NCBI GenBank assembly: GCA_023150615.1 | Contig: JAKLKO010000002.1 | Coordinates: forward strand, 186,001 to 250,000 | Reading direction: 5' to 3' | Origin: Phycisphaerae bacterium | Lineage (GTDB): Bacteria > Planctomycetota > Phycisphaerae > UBA1845 > UTPLA1 | Length of the DNA stretch: 64,000 nucleotides | In this document: piece by piece, positions 8,802 through 17,564 of the stretch | Position numbering within the stretch: the stretch's first letter is position 1 | Layout of the letters: each line of letters opens with the position of its first letter | Position numbers and translations under genes: made by a program | The notes under the pieces: model-generated | The model's database searches: none | What the model was told of the DNA's origin: nothing | The model's input: only the letters and a program-made list of their open reading frames with translations

Positions 8802-9044
8802 TCAGGCACGGAGTATTCGCGCCTCGATGAGTCCGACGATCTCGCGGTATTGAGGGAAACGCCCCTGCTCGTGTTTGCTGAAGACGCGCTCGCCGTCCAC
8901 GACGACGTCAAAGACGCCCCCGCCGCCGGGCGTCAATTCGAACTCCGCCCGGCCCAGGCCCAGCGCCGCCTGCAATTCGGCCACCAGACCGGCGGCCTGA
9001 GGCAGGTAATTTCACTGCTTGCAGTACGTGATCTGCACTTTCAT
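8802..9044 (-). CDS. SelW-like (Rdx family) selenoprotein with in-frame UGA (Sec at residue 11)
   Basis: Read through the TGA at 9012-9014, the frame gives 80 residues starting MKVQITYCKQ-U-NYLPQ. The CxxU motif replaces the CxxC of thioredoxin-like Rdx proteins (SelW/SelT/SelH family). The rest is the normal family body: GGGGVFDVVVDG, then VFSKHEQGRFP. Without Sec insertion only a 60-residue C-terminal fragment would be called. A hairpin begins 14 nt after the UGA (8979-8997). The start is ATG 9042-9044; an in-frame ATG at 9048-9050 would add two residues. The family takes part in thiol redox reactions; its exact substrate is not established. The gene converges on rpsA and has its own promoter candidate (9095-9123). 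A paralogue with the same design lies at 18737-18961. Confidence 0.88.
8979..8997 (-). promoter_or_regulatory. Bacterial SECIS-like hairpin in the selenoprotein mRNA
   Basis: On the mRNA strand, GGCCGCC - GGTCT - GGTGGCC forms a 7-bp stem (one G-U pair) with a five-base loop, starting 14 nt after the UGA. The GGUCU loop is the one recognised by SelB in E. coli fdhF mRNA. Position and loop fit a bSECIS element that recodes UGA as selenocysteine. Confidence 0.8.
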
Positions 9045-9094
9045 CGACATCGTCCGCACTGCCGGCGTTAGAACTCCCCGGCCGATTCGCTCGT

Positions 9095-9123
9095 ATCCTA
9101 GGCAACCCGTGTTTCCGCGGCAA
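9095..9123 (-). promoter_or_regulatory. Candidate promoter of the first SelW-like gene
   Basis: Minus strand TTGCCG (9118-9123) and TAGGAT (9095-9100), spacer 17. The start would fall near 9088, giving a leader of about 40 nt. Confidence 0.4.
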
Positions 9124-9234
9124 CGGAGTTGAGACTTGGGCGATCCCTCCCGACCGCCGATAATCCCTCCGGGCACGTCGTTCGAACGGTCGGCCGCGAA
9201 CGTGTCCCGGGTTCCTGACAAGGAGGGTCTCGCC

Positions 9235-10560
9235 GTGAGAATTACGGTCGTCGGAACGGGATACGTCGGACTCGTCACCGGCGTCTGTCTGGCCGATTCG
9301 GGCAACCACGTCGTCTGCGTCGATGTCGACGACGCCAAGATCGCGCGACTTCAGCGCGGCGAGAGCACCATCTTCGAGCCCGGGCTGCAGGACCTCCTCT
9401 CCTACAACATCCGCGTCGGCCGCCTGTGCTTCACAACGGATCTCGAATCCGCCGTTCGAGATGCGCAGGTCGTCTTCGTCGCCGTTGGCACGCCGCCCCG
9501 CGCCGATGGCGACGCCGACCTGACGCACGTCGACCAGACCGCGCTGGCCGTCGCACGCGCGGCGCGGCACGAGCTGATCCTCGTCATCAAATCGACCGTC
9601 CCCGTCGGCACGGCCGAGCGGCTCGCCCCGCTCGTCCGACAGCAGGCCGCCCATCCGGTCCACGTCGTGAGCAACCCGGAGTTCCTCAAGGAAGGCTCCG
9701 CGGTCGCAGACTTCCAGCGCCCCGGCCGCGTCGTGATTGGCGCGTTCGACGACCGCGCCGCAGCCGTGATAAAGGAACTCTACGAGCCGTTCGTCCGCAA
9801 CAACAATCCGATTCTGATCGTCCCGCCCCCTGCGGCCGAGATGATCAAGTACGTCGCCAATTCCTATCTCGCGATGCGCATCACCTTCGCCAACCAGATT
9901 GCCGAACTCTGCGGCGCCTGTGGCGTCGACTTCGACGACGTCCGCCGCGGCATCGGGGCCGATAATCGCATCGGAATCGACTTCCTCTATCCCGGCATCG
10001 GCTACGGCGGGAGCTGCTTCCCCAAGGACGTCCCCGCGCTGTGTCACGTCGGCCGGAGAAAAAACGTTCAACTGACGATCCTCGAGGCTGTTCACAAGGC
10101 CAACGAGCGGCAGCCCACCCTGCTGCTCGACGCGGCGCGCTCGCGATTCGGCGACTCGCTGCACGGCCGGACCTTTGCCGTCTGGGGCGTTGCCTTCAAG
10201 CCGCGCACCGACGACGTCCGCGAAGCACCCGCGCGGCGCATCATCGACGAGCTGCGCACGCGCGGTGCAGCCATCCGCGTTCACGACCCGAAGGCGCTCG
10301 CCAATCTCCGCGAGGCCTACGGCGACCAGCTTGTGTATTGCGAGGAGCCCTACGAAGCGCTCGCCGGCGCCGATGCGCTCTTCGTCTGCACGGAGTGGAC
10401 GGACTATCGCTCGCCGGACTTCGATCGCATCCGCGCGGCGCTCCGCCAGCCTGTCATCTTTGACGGCCGGAACGTGTATTCCATGGCGCAGATGCGCCGC
10501 CACGGCTTCGAGTACTACTCCATCGGCCGCCCGCCCCTGCGCGGAAGCACTCCGGCCTGA
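9235..10560 (+). CDS. UDP-glucose 6-dehydrogenase family
   Basis: A 441-residue member of the UDP-glucose/GDP-mannose dehydrogenase family, which oxidises a nucleotide sugar twice with NAD+ to the uronic acid (UDP-glucose to UDP-glucuronate in the commonest case) for polysaccharide synthesis. The N-terminal Rossmann motif is VVGTGYVGLVTG. The catalytic cysteine is Cys261 in GYGGSCFPKD. The C-terminal substrate domain contains GVAFKPRTDDVREAPA. The GTG at 9235 is chosen because AAGGAGG (9220-9226) lies 8 nt upstream; the longer frame from 9136 adds a tail with no homology. It stands alone, so the glycan it serves is unknown. UDP-glucose is the most likely substrate by motif, but related sugars cannot be excluded. 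Confidence 0.93.
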   Translation: MRITVVGTGYVGLVTGVCLADSGNHVVCVDVDDAKIARLQRGESTIFEPGLQDLLSYNIRVGRLCFTTDLESAVRDAQVVFVAVGTPPRADGDADLTHVDQTALAVARAARHELILVIKSTVPVGTAERLAPLVRQQAAHPVHVVSNPEFLKEGSAVADFQRPGRVVIGAFDDRAAAVIKELYEPFVRNNNPILIVPPPAAEMIKYVANSYLAMRITFANQIAELCGACGVDFDDVRRGIGADNRIGIDFLYPGIGYGGSCFPKDVPALCHVGRRKNVQLTILEAVHKANERQPTLLLDAARSRFGDSLHGRTFAVWGVAFKPRTDDVREAPARRIIDELRTRGAAIRVHDPKALANLREAYGDQLVYCEEPYEALAGADALFVCTEWTDYRSPDFDRIRAALRQPVIFDGRNVYSMAQMRRHGFEYYSIGRPPLRGSTPA

Positions 10561-10572
10561 CTGCCGGCATTT
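10552..10572 (+). terminator. Weak candidate intrinsic terminator after the sugar dehydrogenase
   Basis: CCGGC (10552-10556), loop CTGACT, GCCGG (10563-10567), then CATTTTA. The stem is short (5 bp), overlaps the stop codon and has only four consecutive T residues. Confidence 0.3.
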
Positions 10573-10919
10573 TAGTTCCCCGAACCGCCGCGCCGCGCGC
10601 TGACACGCACAGCGCCAGGAAGGAATTTCAGCTTATTTCAGCTTGTTCAACATCTTTTTTTTCGAGGCCCGTCATGACCGGCAGGCTCGACCCCGCTCAC
10701 GCCTCTCGAAGACTCAAACGCCCGGCGCACGACCCGATCGAGCCGTGCGTCTCACCTTCGCCCCACCGCGCGAGATCTCGGCGAATTCCGGAGAATTTCA
10801 CTTGGCTGAGATCTCACCCCCCGGGAGAACCCCAACGCGCACTGAGTGACGCGTCCGAGACCGTCCGCCCACAAGCCGCGCGAAGCGCGAGGCTCGCGCG
10901 TACCGTGCCGGCCGCCCGA
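10561..10919. other. Intergenic gap between convergent genes
   Basis: About 360 bp separate the ends of the dehydrogenase and the minus-strand AsmA-like gene. It contains a tandem 10-mer (10625-10644) and a run of eight T residues near 10655. No gene or clear hairpin terminator was found in it beyond the weak one at its left edge. Confidence 0.5.
10625..10644. repeat. Two tandem copies of ATTTCAGCTT
   Basis: The decamer ATTTCAGCTT occurs at 10625-10634 and immediately again at 10635-10644. Its AT-rich composition differs from the surroundings. Function unknown. Confidence 0.6.
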
Positions 10920-13900
10920 TCAAAGCCCCGTCACCTGCTTCTTCAGCGCGTAGTAGGAAATCGTCACCAGGTTGTTCGTCAGGATCTTCTGGCTCACCTG
11001 TCCCGGCGTCAGGTACGAGACGACTTCGTCTTCCATCTTTCCCTCGCGGATCCGCCCCGTCTTGTTGAACAGCGCCACCCGTCCCTGTCCGATCCGCGAC
11101 AGGTCGGGCGAGACCCGCGCCAACAAATCCACGCCGACCTCGTACTCCGCCCGCGCATCGGCCGTCGTGAACCCCTCGACGTACAGGTGGTAGTAATTCC
11201 CGAAAAACGTCATCGAGTTGTTCTGCCGACCGTCGCGCAGTTTCTCGAACCGGTTCTCCATCCGCGTGAACTCGAACTCGGCCAGGTTCAGTCGCGGGAA
11301 TATCCGCGTCACCCACAGCGGCGCGGCCCGGCCGCGGATCGTCCCCCCTTCGACGATCATCTCGCCGTGGCCGGTCGGAAAGTCCTGCTCGCCCGGCCGT
11401 CCGAACAATCGCTGGTGTGAACGGTCGATCAGCGTCACGCGCCCCGAGACTTCCATCCCCGGAAAGAACGCCTCGACGATAGGCCGCGTGTTTGGCGCGG
11501 GACTCAGCCGCCGGGCCTCGTAGGCCAGATCGAAGTACGGATCCTCTTCGTGGAGCGGGACCTCGAACAAACCCGTCACGACGCCGCCGTTCACCGCCGC
11601 GTGAAAACTCGTGCTCAGCTTCGACTCGACGGCGCGCACGTCGATCGACAACTCGCTCGGTCGGAACGGTTCGCCTCCGGTCAGTCCAAACATCACGGCG
11701 TCGCGGCAGTGGATCACCGCGCGCACGTCGCTCTCCGACATCGCTCGCATCGCGGCCCGAATCGTCGGCTCCGGCGAGCCATCGCCGCGCGGCAGCACCT
11801 CCTCCACGCGCGCCCGGAGCCGTGGCAAATCGAGCGCTCGCGCCGACAGCATGACGGTCCCGCGCGGCCGATCATCGAGCCACTCCAGCATCGCCGCGAA
11901 CGTGCCATCCAGACCATCGCACCGAACCGCCAGGCCCCGCGACTCGACCGTGCGATCCGACAGCGCCGCCGCGCCGTCGAGATCGAAGCTCAGCGGCTCG
12001 TGTTTCGGCCGCTCGACGAGCCACCGTGCGCCTCGAAACCGCGCCTCGGCCGAGTCGAACCGCGCCCGACCTCCCTCCCACGTCAGCCCGAATCGCGCCT
12101 CGAGGCCCCCCGACACCGGACGCAGCGTGGTTTCGTCGGTCACGCGGATCGGGCCGAACGACTCCGGTACGGCGCTCAGGTCCGCGCACGCGACCTCGGT
12201 CCGCAAGCGCGCCTCCAGCTCCGAGAGCAGGCCGCCGCCGTCCTCCCCATCGCCCGGGCCCTGCCATCGAACGGTCCCGGAGGCGCGGACGTTGACGCCG
12301 CCCACCGCGCCCGCCAGCTCGTGCACCATCGCACGCAACGCCCCGGGACCGGCCGCTCGGGTGTGATCAACCACCGTTTCGACGTCCCAATCGAGCGTTG
12401 CCGCCATCCCCGCAGGTTTCGTCAGCACGCCCGGCACGCGGAAATTCAGTCGCGTCGTGTCGGCACGCCCATTGAATCGCAGTCCGGCCGCGCCGCCGCG
12501 TACCGTACACCGCGCTGTACAGTGGCCCAGGGCATCGAACTCCTCGACAAGTCGCTCCAATCCTGGCGACAGTGCGAGCAACGTCGAATCGAGAATCAGG
12601 CTCGCCTCCGCATCCAGCTCGACGGCCCGGATCGCGCCGCCCAGGACGGAATCGCCGCTGCCGGGCGCGCGGTTCAGCCGCGTCAGCGCATCGGGCATCA
12701 GCTCCAGGCGGCCGCCCGGCGCGCGCAATCGGCATCCGGCCAGCACGGCGTCGAACCGATCAATCCGCCACAGCTCCAGACCGCTTGCTTCGCCTGCATC
12801 GCCTGCTGCCGCCTCGACGCCTCTGTCGTCGTGCCGCGATCGCAGCCGAACATCCAGCGAGCACGGCACACCGCGCGGCTTGCTCCACGCGTCCGGACCG
12901 CTCGACGGCGACGACGCGAACGCCAGGTCCGTAAGATCCAACTGGAATGACCGATCCTCGTCGTACGGCGTCCGGGCCAATTCTGCCAGCAGTCGCACGC
13001 CTCCGCGGACCTGGTGCGCCTCGACGACCGGCCGCAGCGCGGGACTGACTGCCGCGATCGCCTGGGCATCATCCACGCGGCAATCCACGGTCAGTCGCTG
13101 CCTTCCGCCTCCGAGGTCGAGCGTCGTATCGAGGTTCGCGGCCTGGGTCCGCACCACGGCGGCCAGCCGATGCACGTCGCGCGCGCTGCGACGATCGAAC
13201 CAGTAATTGACGATGCACTCGGCCTTGTCGCCACGGCGCTTGTCGAACCGGTCCGGTACGTTGATGCGAAAGTCGCGCGCGTCGATCGTCGCCGAGACCC
13301 GCCACAATTCCGGCTGCATCACGCGCCCGCTCACCGAGTGGCGCAAATTGCCTTCCAGGCGCGCCGTCCCGTTTCCTTGAACGAGCGGCACCCGCGACAC
13401 CGCACCGTTCGCCGCGTCCGACATCAGCAGCGCTGGAAACAGCTCGGCCAGGTGCTCTGACTCGCGGATGGACACGGCCATCCGCACGGCCGAATCGATG
13501 GTGTACTCCGGCGCGAGTTCCGACCCCGACGCGGTCACGGAGTCACCGGTCGATGCGGCGTCCGCGGCGCGGCGTTGGATTGCCACGCGGAATGCCCCGC
13601 CGAGTTCATCCGAATCCGGCAGTCGGTTGGCCACGACCTCCGCCGTGCCGTACCTGAGCCGCGCAACGAGATCGGGAAACAGCCCGTCCGGCCGCTCCAC
13701 GTCCGCCGCCTCCACCGACCAACTCAGCTCCCTTCCCGGCGATTTTTCAAACCACGGCGGCGCACGGCAGACCGTGCGATTCGACATCGTCCCTGTCATG
13801 CGGATTCGGCTTCCGCCCGGCGCGCCATGGAAGTCGAACGCCGCGCGCAGCGGCCCGCTGAGGACCATTCCCGGTGATCGCCAATCCAGCGCCGGGATGA

Positions 13901-15503
13901 TTGCCAGGGCTTCGGCGGCATCGTTGGACTCCAGTCCGATCGAACCCTCGCCGCGACGCCAACAGGCTTGCAGCCAGCGCCCGGCGACGCGATCGCCCCC
14001 GAGCGCGCCGTCCTCCCACGGAATCCGAGCAGTGACCATCGCGCGCGTTCCGCCGAGCACGATTCTCGTGTCCGAAATCGCCAGGATTCTCGATGCGCCA
14101 TCGAGCGCTGCACGCGCCGACAATTCGACCGGCACACGTCCGTCGAGTCGGATCGGCCAACCCGCGCCGAGTGTCAAGCCGCGTCCCTCGACTCGGACCG
14201 CCGCTTCGGTCAGTGCCGGCCCGCTGCGCCAGTGAAGCTTGAAGCCGAACGCCCCGCCGGCGGTGGCAATCTGCGCTTCGTCCGGTGCGACCGCGCGGGC
14301 GACCTTCGGGGGCAGCCAGCGCAGCAGTCGCTTCATGTCCTCCACTTCGCCGCACAAGCCGCACGAGAAGCGCGTGTCCCCGTTCAGCGCCCAGACGAAT
14401 GCCGACGCCTCCCCGCGCTGGTCCGACGCATCGGGCGCCCACGGGCCGCATCCCCTCAACGTCAGTCCCGGCATCTGGAACTCGAACTCGCTGCATTCGA
14501 CACGGTCAGCCGTCGGGTCCCAATGCCCTTCGCCGCTCAGCGACGCATCGCCGAGTTGCCAGAACGGCTCCGAGCGGCGTGCGCGGTAATGCAGCTTCGA
14601 AACACGCGTTTCGAACCGCCAGCGCTGTTGCAGATCGTCCGTAAGCGTTCCGCGAATCTGCCCGCTCCAGCGCCCGGTCAACTCCGCTTCGTGCAAGCCC
14701 GGGATCATCCGGATCGGCAGTGTCGCCAAGTCGATTCCATCCCAGTGCAGCGAGCCGCGCCCGTTCAACAGGGGCTCTGGCGCGGCCTCCGCGCGCGCTT
14801 CAGCGTTCGTCGCGCCGCCGTCGATCATGTTTGGGATCGTCAGCGTCGCGTCCCCGCCGATCGCGCCGGCGGTCGATCGCGACGCGATCGCCTGAATCAA
14901 CTCGCCGTCGAGCCGAACCGCGGTGCGCCCCGTCCGGGGCTCAATCTCGATGGAGATGTCGGCCAAGCGCAGATCGAAGCGCGTCGCGTGACGTTCGTCG
15001 ATGACGGCGACGCGAGCATCCTCGATCGACCAGCGCCGTGTGGGGAGCTCGCCGTCGAGCTTCGGTTCGAGCTGGCCGAGGTTGAGGCGTCCGCCCGGGT
15101 CAATGCGGACCGTCACCGCGGGCCGCACGAAGTCGGCGCGTTCGAAGCCGTGCCCGAGCAGCAGGCCGATGGGGTTGAGTCCGAGGCGGACTTCGTCGAC
15201 CGACACGAGCGGTTGCGACGGCGCCACCGCGTCGGAGATGCGGATCGACCGCACCTGCACGCCGCGGCTCCACGAGATCTCGAGCTCGCCGATGTGCACC
15301 GGCGCGCCGAGCGACCGGCTGAGGTCCTCGATCACGCGCTGCCGCAACCACTCGCCGCGAGGCAGCCAGTACGGAAACGTCGCGTAGGTCGCAGCCAGGA
15401 CGAGGAACGCGACGACCACGAACCGAACGCCGCGACGGGCCCAGCGTCCCGCGCTCTCCAGCGGCGTGGCCCGCCGCGCTGCATTTCGGATGCCGCGATT
15501 CAC
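10920..15503 (-). CDS. Giant AsmA-like membrane-anchored protein
   Basis: A 1527-residue protein with one N-terminal membrane helix (about residues 27-48, VVVAFLVLAATYATFPYWL) and a long periplasmic body. The N-terminal region is AsmA-like (VIEDLSRSLGAPVHIGELEI, then SVDEVRLGLNP). The C-terminal region looks like the AsmA_2/YhdP end (GEMIVEGGTIRG, FFGNYYHLYVEGF). Such proteins (AsmA, TamB, YhdP) are long beta-groove proteins thought to carry phospholipid from inner to outer membrane. That fits a double-membrane cell and the BamA gene at the end of the window. The start is the ATG at 15501-15503. A -10 TAGAAT element lies upstream (15566-15571). Its role here is inferred from family only. Confidence 0.8.
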   Translation of the reverse strand: MNRGIRNAARRATPLESAGRWARRGVRFVVVAFLVLAATYATFPYWLPRGEWLRQRVIEDLSRSLGAPVHIGELEISWSRGVQVRSIRISDAVAPSQPLVSVDEVRLGLNPIGLLLGHGFERADFVRPAVTVRIDPGGRLNLGQLEPKLDGELPTRRWSIEDARVAVIDERHATRFDLRLADISIEIEPRTGRTAVRLDGELIQAIASRSTAGAIGGDATLTIPNMIDGGATNAEARAEAAPEPLLNGRGSLHWDGIDLATLPIRMIPGLHEAELTGRWSGQIRGTLTDDLQQRWRFETRVSKLHYRARRSEPFWQLGDASLSGEGHWDPTADRVECSEFEFQMPGLTLRGCGPWAPDASDQRGEASAFVWALNGDTRFSCGLCGEVEDMKRLLRWLPPKVARAVAPDEAQIATAGGAFGFKLHWRSGPALTEAAVRVEGRGLTLGAGWPIRLDGRVPVELSARAALDGASRILAISDTRIVLGGTRAMVTARIPWEDGALGGDRVAGRWLQACWRRGEGSIGLESNDAAEALAIIPALDWRSPGMVLSGPLRAAFDFHGAPGGSRIRMTGTMSNRTVCRAPPWFEKSPGRELSWSVEAADVERPDGLFPDLVARLRYGTAEVVANRLPDSDELGGAFRVAIQRRAADAASTGDSVTASGSELAPEYTIDSAVRMAVSIRESEHLAELFPALLMSDAANGAVSRVPLVQGNGTARLEGNLRHSVSGRVMQPELWRVSATIDARDFRINVPDRFDKRRGDKAECIVNYWFDRRSARDVHRLAAVVRTQAANLDTTLDLGGGRQRLTVDCRVDDAQAIAAVSPALRPVVEAHQVRGGVRLLAELARTPYDEDRSFQLDLTDLAFASSPSSGPDAWSKPRGVPCSLDVRLRSRHDDRGVEAAAGDAGEASGLELWRIDRFDAVLAGCRLRAPGGRLELMPDALTRLNRAPGSGDSVLGGAIRAVELDAEASLILDSTLLALSPGLERLVEEFDALGHCTARCTVRGGAAGLRFNGRADTTRLNFRVPGVLTKPAGMAATLDWDVETVVDHTRAAGPGALRAMVHELAGAVGGVNVRASGTVRWQGPGDGEDGGGLLSELEARLRTEVACADLSAVPESFGPIRVTDETTLRPVSGGLEARFGLTWEGGRARFDSAEARFRGARWLVERPKHEPLSFDLDGAAALSDRTVESRGLAVRCDGLDGTFAAMLEWLDDRPRGTVMLSARALDLPRLRARVEEVLPRGDGSPEPTIRAAMRAMSESDVRAVIHCRDAVMFGLTGGEPFRPSELSIDVRAVESKLSTSFHAAVNGGVVTGLFEVPLHEEDPYFDLAYEARRLSPAPNTRPIVEAFFPGMEVSGRVTLIDRSHQRLFGRPGEQDFPTGHGEMIVEGGTIRGRAAPLWVTRIFPRLNLAEFEFTRMENRFEKLRDGRQNNSMTFFGNYYHLYVEGFTTADARAEYEVGVDLLARVSPDLSRIGQGRVALFNKTGRIREGKMEDEVVSYLTPGQVSQKILTNNLVTISYYALKKQVTGL

Positions 15504-15565
15504 GTCTGAGATGCCTGTACCGCGCCGCCGACGGGCGGCAGCCGGTCAACCGCCCGATCGAATCC

Positions 15566-15594
15566 ATTCTATCCGCCCCTCGCCGCAAGCCCAA
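15566..15594 (-). promoter_or_regulatory. Candidate promoter of the AsmA-like gene
   Basis: Minus strand TTGGGC (15589-15594), 17-base spacer, TAGAAT (15566-15571). Start expected about 70 nt before the ATG. Confidence 0.4.
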
Positions 15595-15652
15595 TGTTCG
15601 CCGCGGCGTCCGCCGGCCATCCTCGCCGACGAAGCGAGACGTCGCGCGCTGC

Positions 15653-15680
15653 TTGACAACGCGCGCCGAGCTTCTACGCT
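15653..15680 (+). promoter_or_regulatory. Candidate promoter of the site-2 protease gene
   Basis: Perfect TTGACA (15653-15658) with a 16-base spacer to TACGCT (15675-15680). Start near 15687, giving a leader of about 20 nt. Confidence 0.45.
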
Positions 15681-15707
15681 CAACGCTGCGAACTGTCGGA
15701 GTGATTC

Positions 15708-16418
15708 GTGCCCGAACTGCCGATGGCCCTCGGACTGCCCGCTGTGAATTCCCTGACCATCGCGGTCCTCCTGGCGTGGATCCTGTCGGTCACGCTGCAC
15801 GAATTCGGACACGCACTCGCCGCCTATCTGGGAGGCGACCGCACGGTCCGCGAACGCGGCTACCTTACGCTCGATCCGTTGCGCTTCATCGATCCCGTCA
15901 TGACACTGCTGATCCCGGCCGTCATCCTGCTGCTCGGTGGACTGCCGCTGCCCGGTGCGGCCGTGCCCATCGACACGTCGCGACTGCGCAATCGCCGCTG
16001 GGAGGCCATCGTCGCCGCCGCCGGTCCGGCCGCGAACATGGTCATTTTTCTCGGCATCATGGTCGCGCTGCACCCGGCGATCGGGCTGGTCGACACATCG
16101 GGCGATGAGCTGCCGCGCTGGGCGCTGTTTCTCGGCGCGCTGGGGTTTCTTCAGTTCTACGCGATCCTGTTCAATCTCATCCCGCTGCCGCCGCTCGACG
16201 GCTTCGGCATCATCGAGCACACGCTTGATCCGAAGACGCGCTGGAAGCTCCGTCAGCCGCACGTCTCGATGGCCTGTCTGACGATCCTCTTCATGCTCGT
16301 CTGGACGTTTCCACCGATCACGAATCTGTTCGTCCGGACCTTCATCTCGGTCGTTATCCGCCTGAACGGCGACCCGAGCGTCTTCATCGAGGGCTACACC
16401 GCCGCCTTCCACGGCTAG
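15708..16418 (+). CDS. Site-2 protease family (M50) membrane metalloprotease
   Basis: A 236-residue multi-pass membrane protein. The zinc site HEFGH (residues 31-35, in VTLHEFGHALAAY) and the later IPLPPLDGFGI motif, which holds the third zinc ligand Asp, identify an intramembrane metalloprotease of the M50/S2P group. Such enzymes cut transmembrane segments of regulators such as anti-sigma factors. It is short and lacks a PDZ domain, like the SREBP-protease/FtsH-linked rhomboid-size group, and unlike RseP. The GTG at 15708 is chosen because GGAG (15698-15701) lies 6 nt upstream. It precedes trpS by about 100 bp, which suggests no functional link. Substrate unknown. Confidence 0.88.
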   Translation: MPELPMALGLPAVNSLTIAVLLAWILSVTLHEFGHALAAYLGGDRTVRERGYLTLDPLRFIDPVMTLLIPAVILLLGGLPLPGAAVPIDTSRLRNRRWEAIVAAAGPAANMVIFLGIMVALHPAIGLVDTSGDELPRWALFLGALGFLQFYAILFNLIPLPPLDGFGIIEHTLDPKTRWKLRQPHVSMACLTILFMLVWTFPPITNLFVRTFISVVIRLNGDPSVFIEGYTAAFHG

Positions 16419-16517
16419 GCCCCATGCGCTAGACTGCGGGGATCGAGCGGCCCCACGGCGGTGCCGGAAACGAACCAGGGCCAACCGGCGCATCGTGCCG
16501 GTCGGGACGGACTTCCG

Positions 16518-17495
16518 ATGCGGATACTCTCGGGCGTACAGCCTTCCGGAAAGCTGCATCTCGGCAACTACTTCGGCGCGATGAAGCAGCACATCGAGGA
16601 TCAGGACGCACACGAAGCGTTCATCTTCATCGCCAATTACCACGCACTGACGACGATACAGGATGCCGGCCGGTTGCGCGAACTGACGCGCGACGTAGCG
16701 CTCGATTACCTCGCGCTGGGGCTGGATCCGAAGAAGGCGTGCCTCTTCCGCCAGTCCGACGTGCCCGAGGTCACCGAACTTGCGTGGATCCTCTCGACGG
16801 TCACCGGCATGGGTTTGCTCGAACGGGCGCATTCGTACAAGGACAAAGTCGCAAAGGGCATCAGTGCGTCAGTCGGTCTGTTCGCCTACCCGATGCTGAT
16901 GGCTGCGGACATCCTGATCTACCGCTCAAACCTGGTCCCGGTGGGCAAGGACCAGGTGCAGCACATCGAGATGACGCAGGACATGGCGGGCTATTTCAAC
17001 AACACGTTTGGGCGCGAGGTCTTCGTGCGACCGGAGGCGAAGCTCAACGAGGCGGCGATCGTGCCGGGCATCGACGGCCAGAAGATGAGCAAGAGCTACG
17101 GGAACACGATCGAGCTGTTCGAGGATCCGAAGTCGGCGCGCACGAAGATCATGTCGATCAAGACCGACAGCACGCCGGTCGATGCGCCGAAGAACCCGGA
17201 GACGTGCAACGTCTTCGCGCTGCTGCGACTGCTGGCGTCGCGGGAGGAGCTCGCCGAGTGGGAGCGCCGCTACCGCGCGCCGGGCATGGGCTACGGCGAT
17301 GCCAAGAAGCGGCTGGCGGAGCTGTTTGAAGATCGCTTCGGTCCGGCTCGCGAGCGCCGCGCCGCACTGGCGAAGGACGCGCGACGGGTCGAGGACGTGC
17401 TGGCGGACGGTGGCCGTCGGGCCCGCGCCGCGGCGGAACCGGTAATGCAAGACGTCCGCGAGGCGTGCGGAATCATCAAGGCCGGCCGGACCTGA
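16518..17495 (+). CDS. trpS: Tryptophanyl-tRNA synthetase
   Basis: A 325-residue class I synthetase that charges tRNA-Trp. The N-terminus MRILSGVQPSGKLHLGNYFG contains the HIGH-type signature (LHLGN), and GQKMSKSYG near residues 187-195 is the KMSKS loop. Length matches bacterial TrpRS (about 330). The ATG at 16518 is preferred over the upstream GTG at 16461: it has GGACGGA upstream, and family members begin at this point. The extra 19 residues of the long frame look non-homologous. Confidence 0.96.
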   Translation: MRILSGVQPSGKLHLGNYFGAMKQHIEDQDAHEAFIFIANYHALTTIQDAGRLRELTRDVALDYLALGLDPKKACLFRQSDVPEVTELAWILSTVTGMGLLERAHSYKDKVAKGISASVGLFAYPMLMAADILIYRSNLVPVGKDQVQHIEMTQDMAGYFNNTFGREVFVRPEAKLNEAAIVPGIDGQKMSKSYGNTIELFEDPKSARTKIMSIKTDSTPVDAPKNPETCNVFALLRLLASREELAEWERRYRAPGMGYGDAKKRLAELFEDRFGPARERRAALAKDARRVEDVLADGGRRARAAAEPVMQDVREACGIIKAGRT

Positions 17496-17501
17496 GCGCG
17501 A

Positions 17502-17530
17502 TTGAAATCCGCCAATCGATCTCGCATAAT
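17502..17530 (+). promoter_or_regulatory. Candidate promoter of the lipoprotein hydrolase
   Basis: TTGAAA (17502-17507), 17-base spacer, CATAAT (17525-17530). The predicted start near 17537 lies about 28 nt before the ATG. Confidence 0.5.
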
Positions 17531-17564
17531 CCGGCCGATCCCTCGCTGTCGGGAGCAGACACGG

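Noticed and set aside
8802-8984. The 60-residue fragment as an independent protein starting after the UGA
   Set aside because: It lacks the CxxU redox motif and a ribosome site. The UGA, hairpin and upstream part are shared with a paralogue, so read-through as Sec fits better.
10651-10665. Run of eight T residues as an intrinsic terminator
   Set aside because: No stable hairpin precedes it on either strand.
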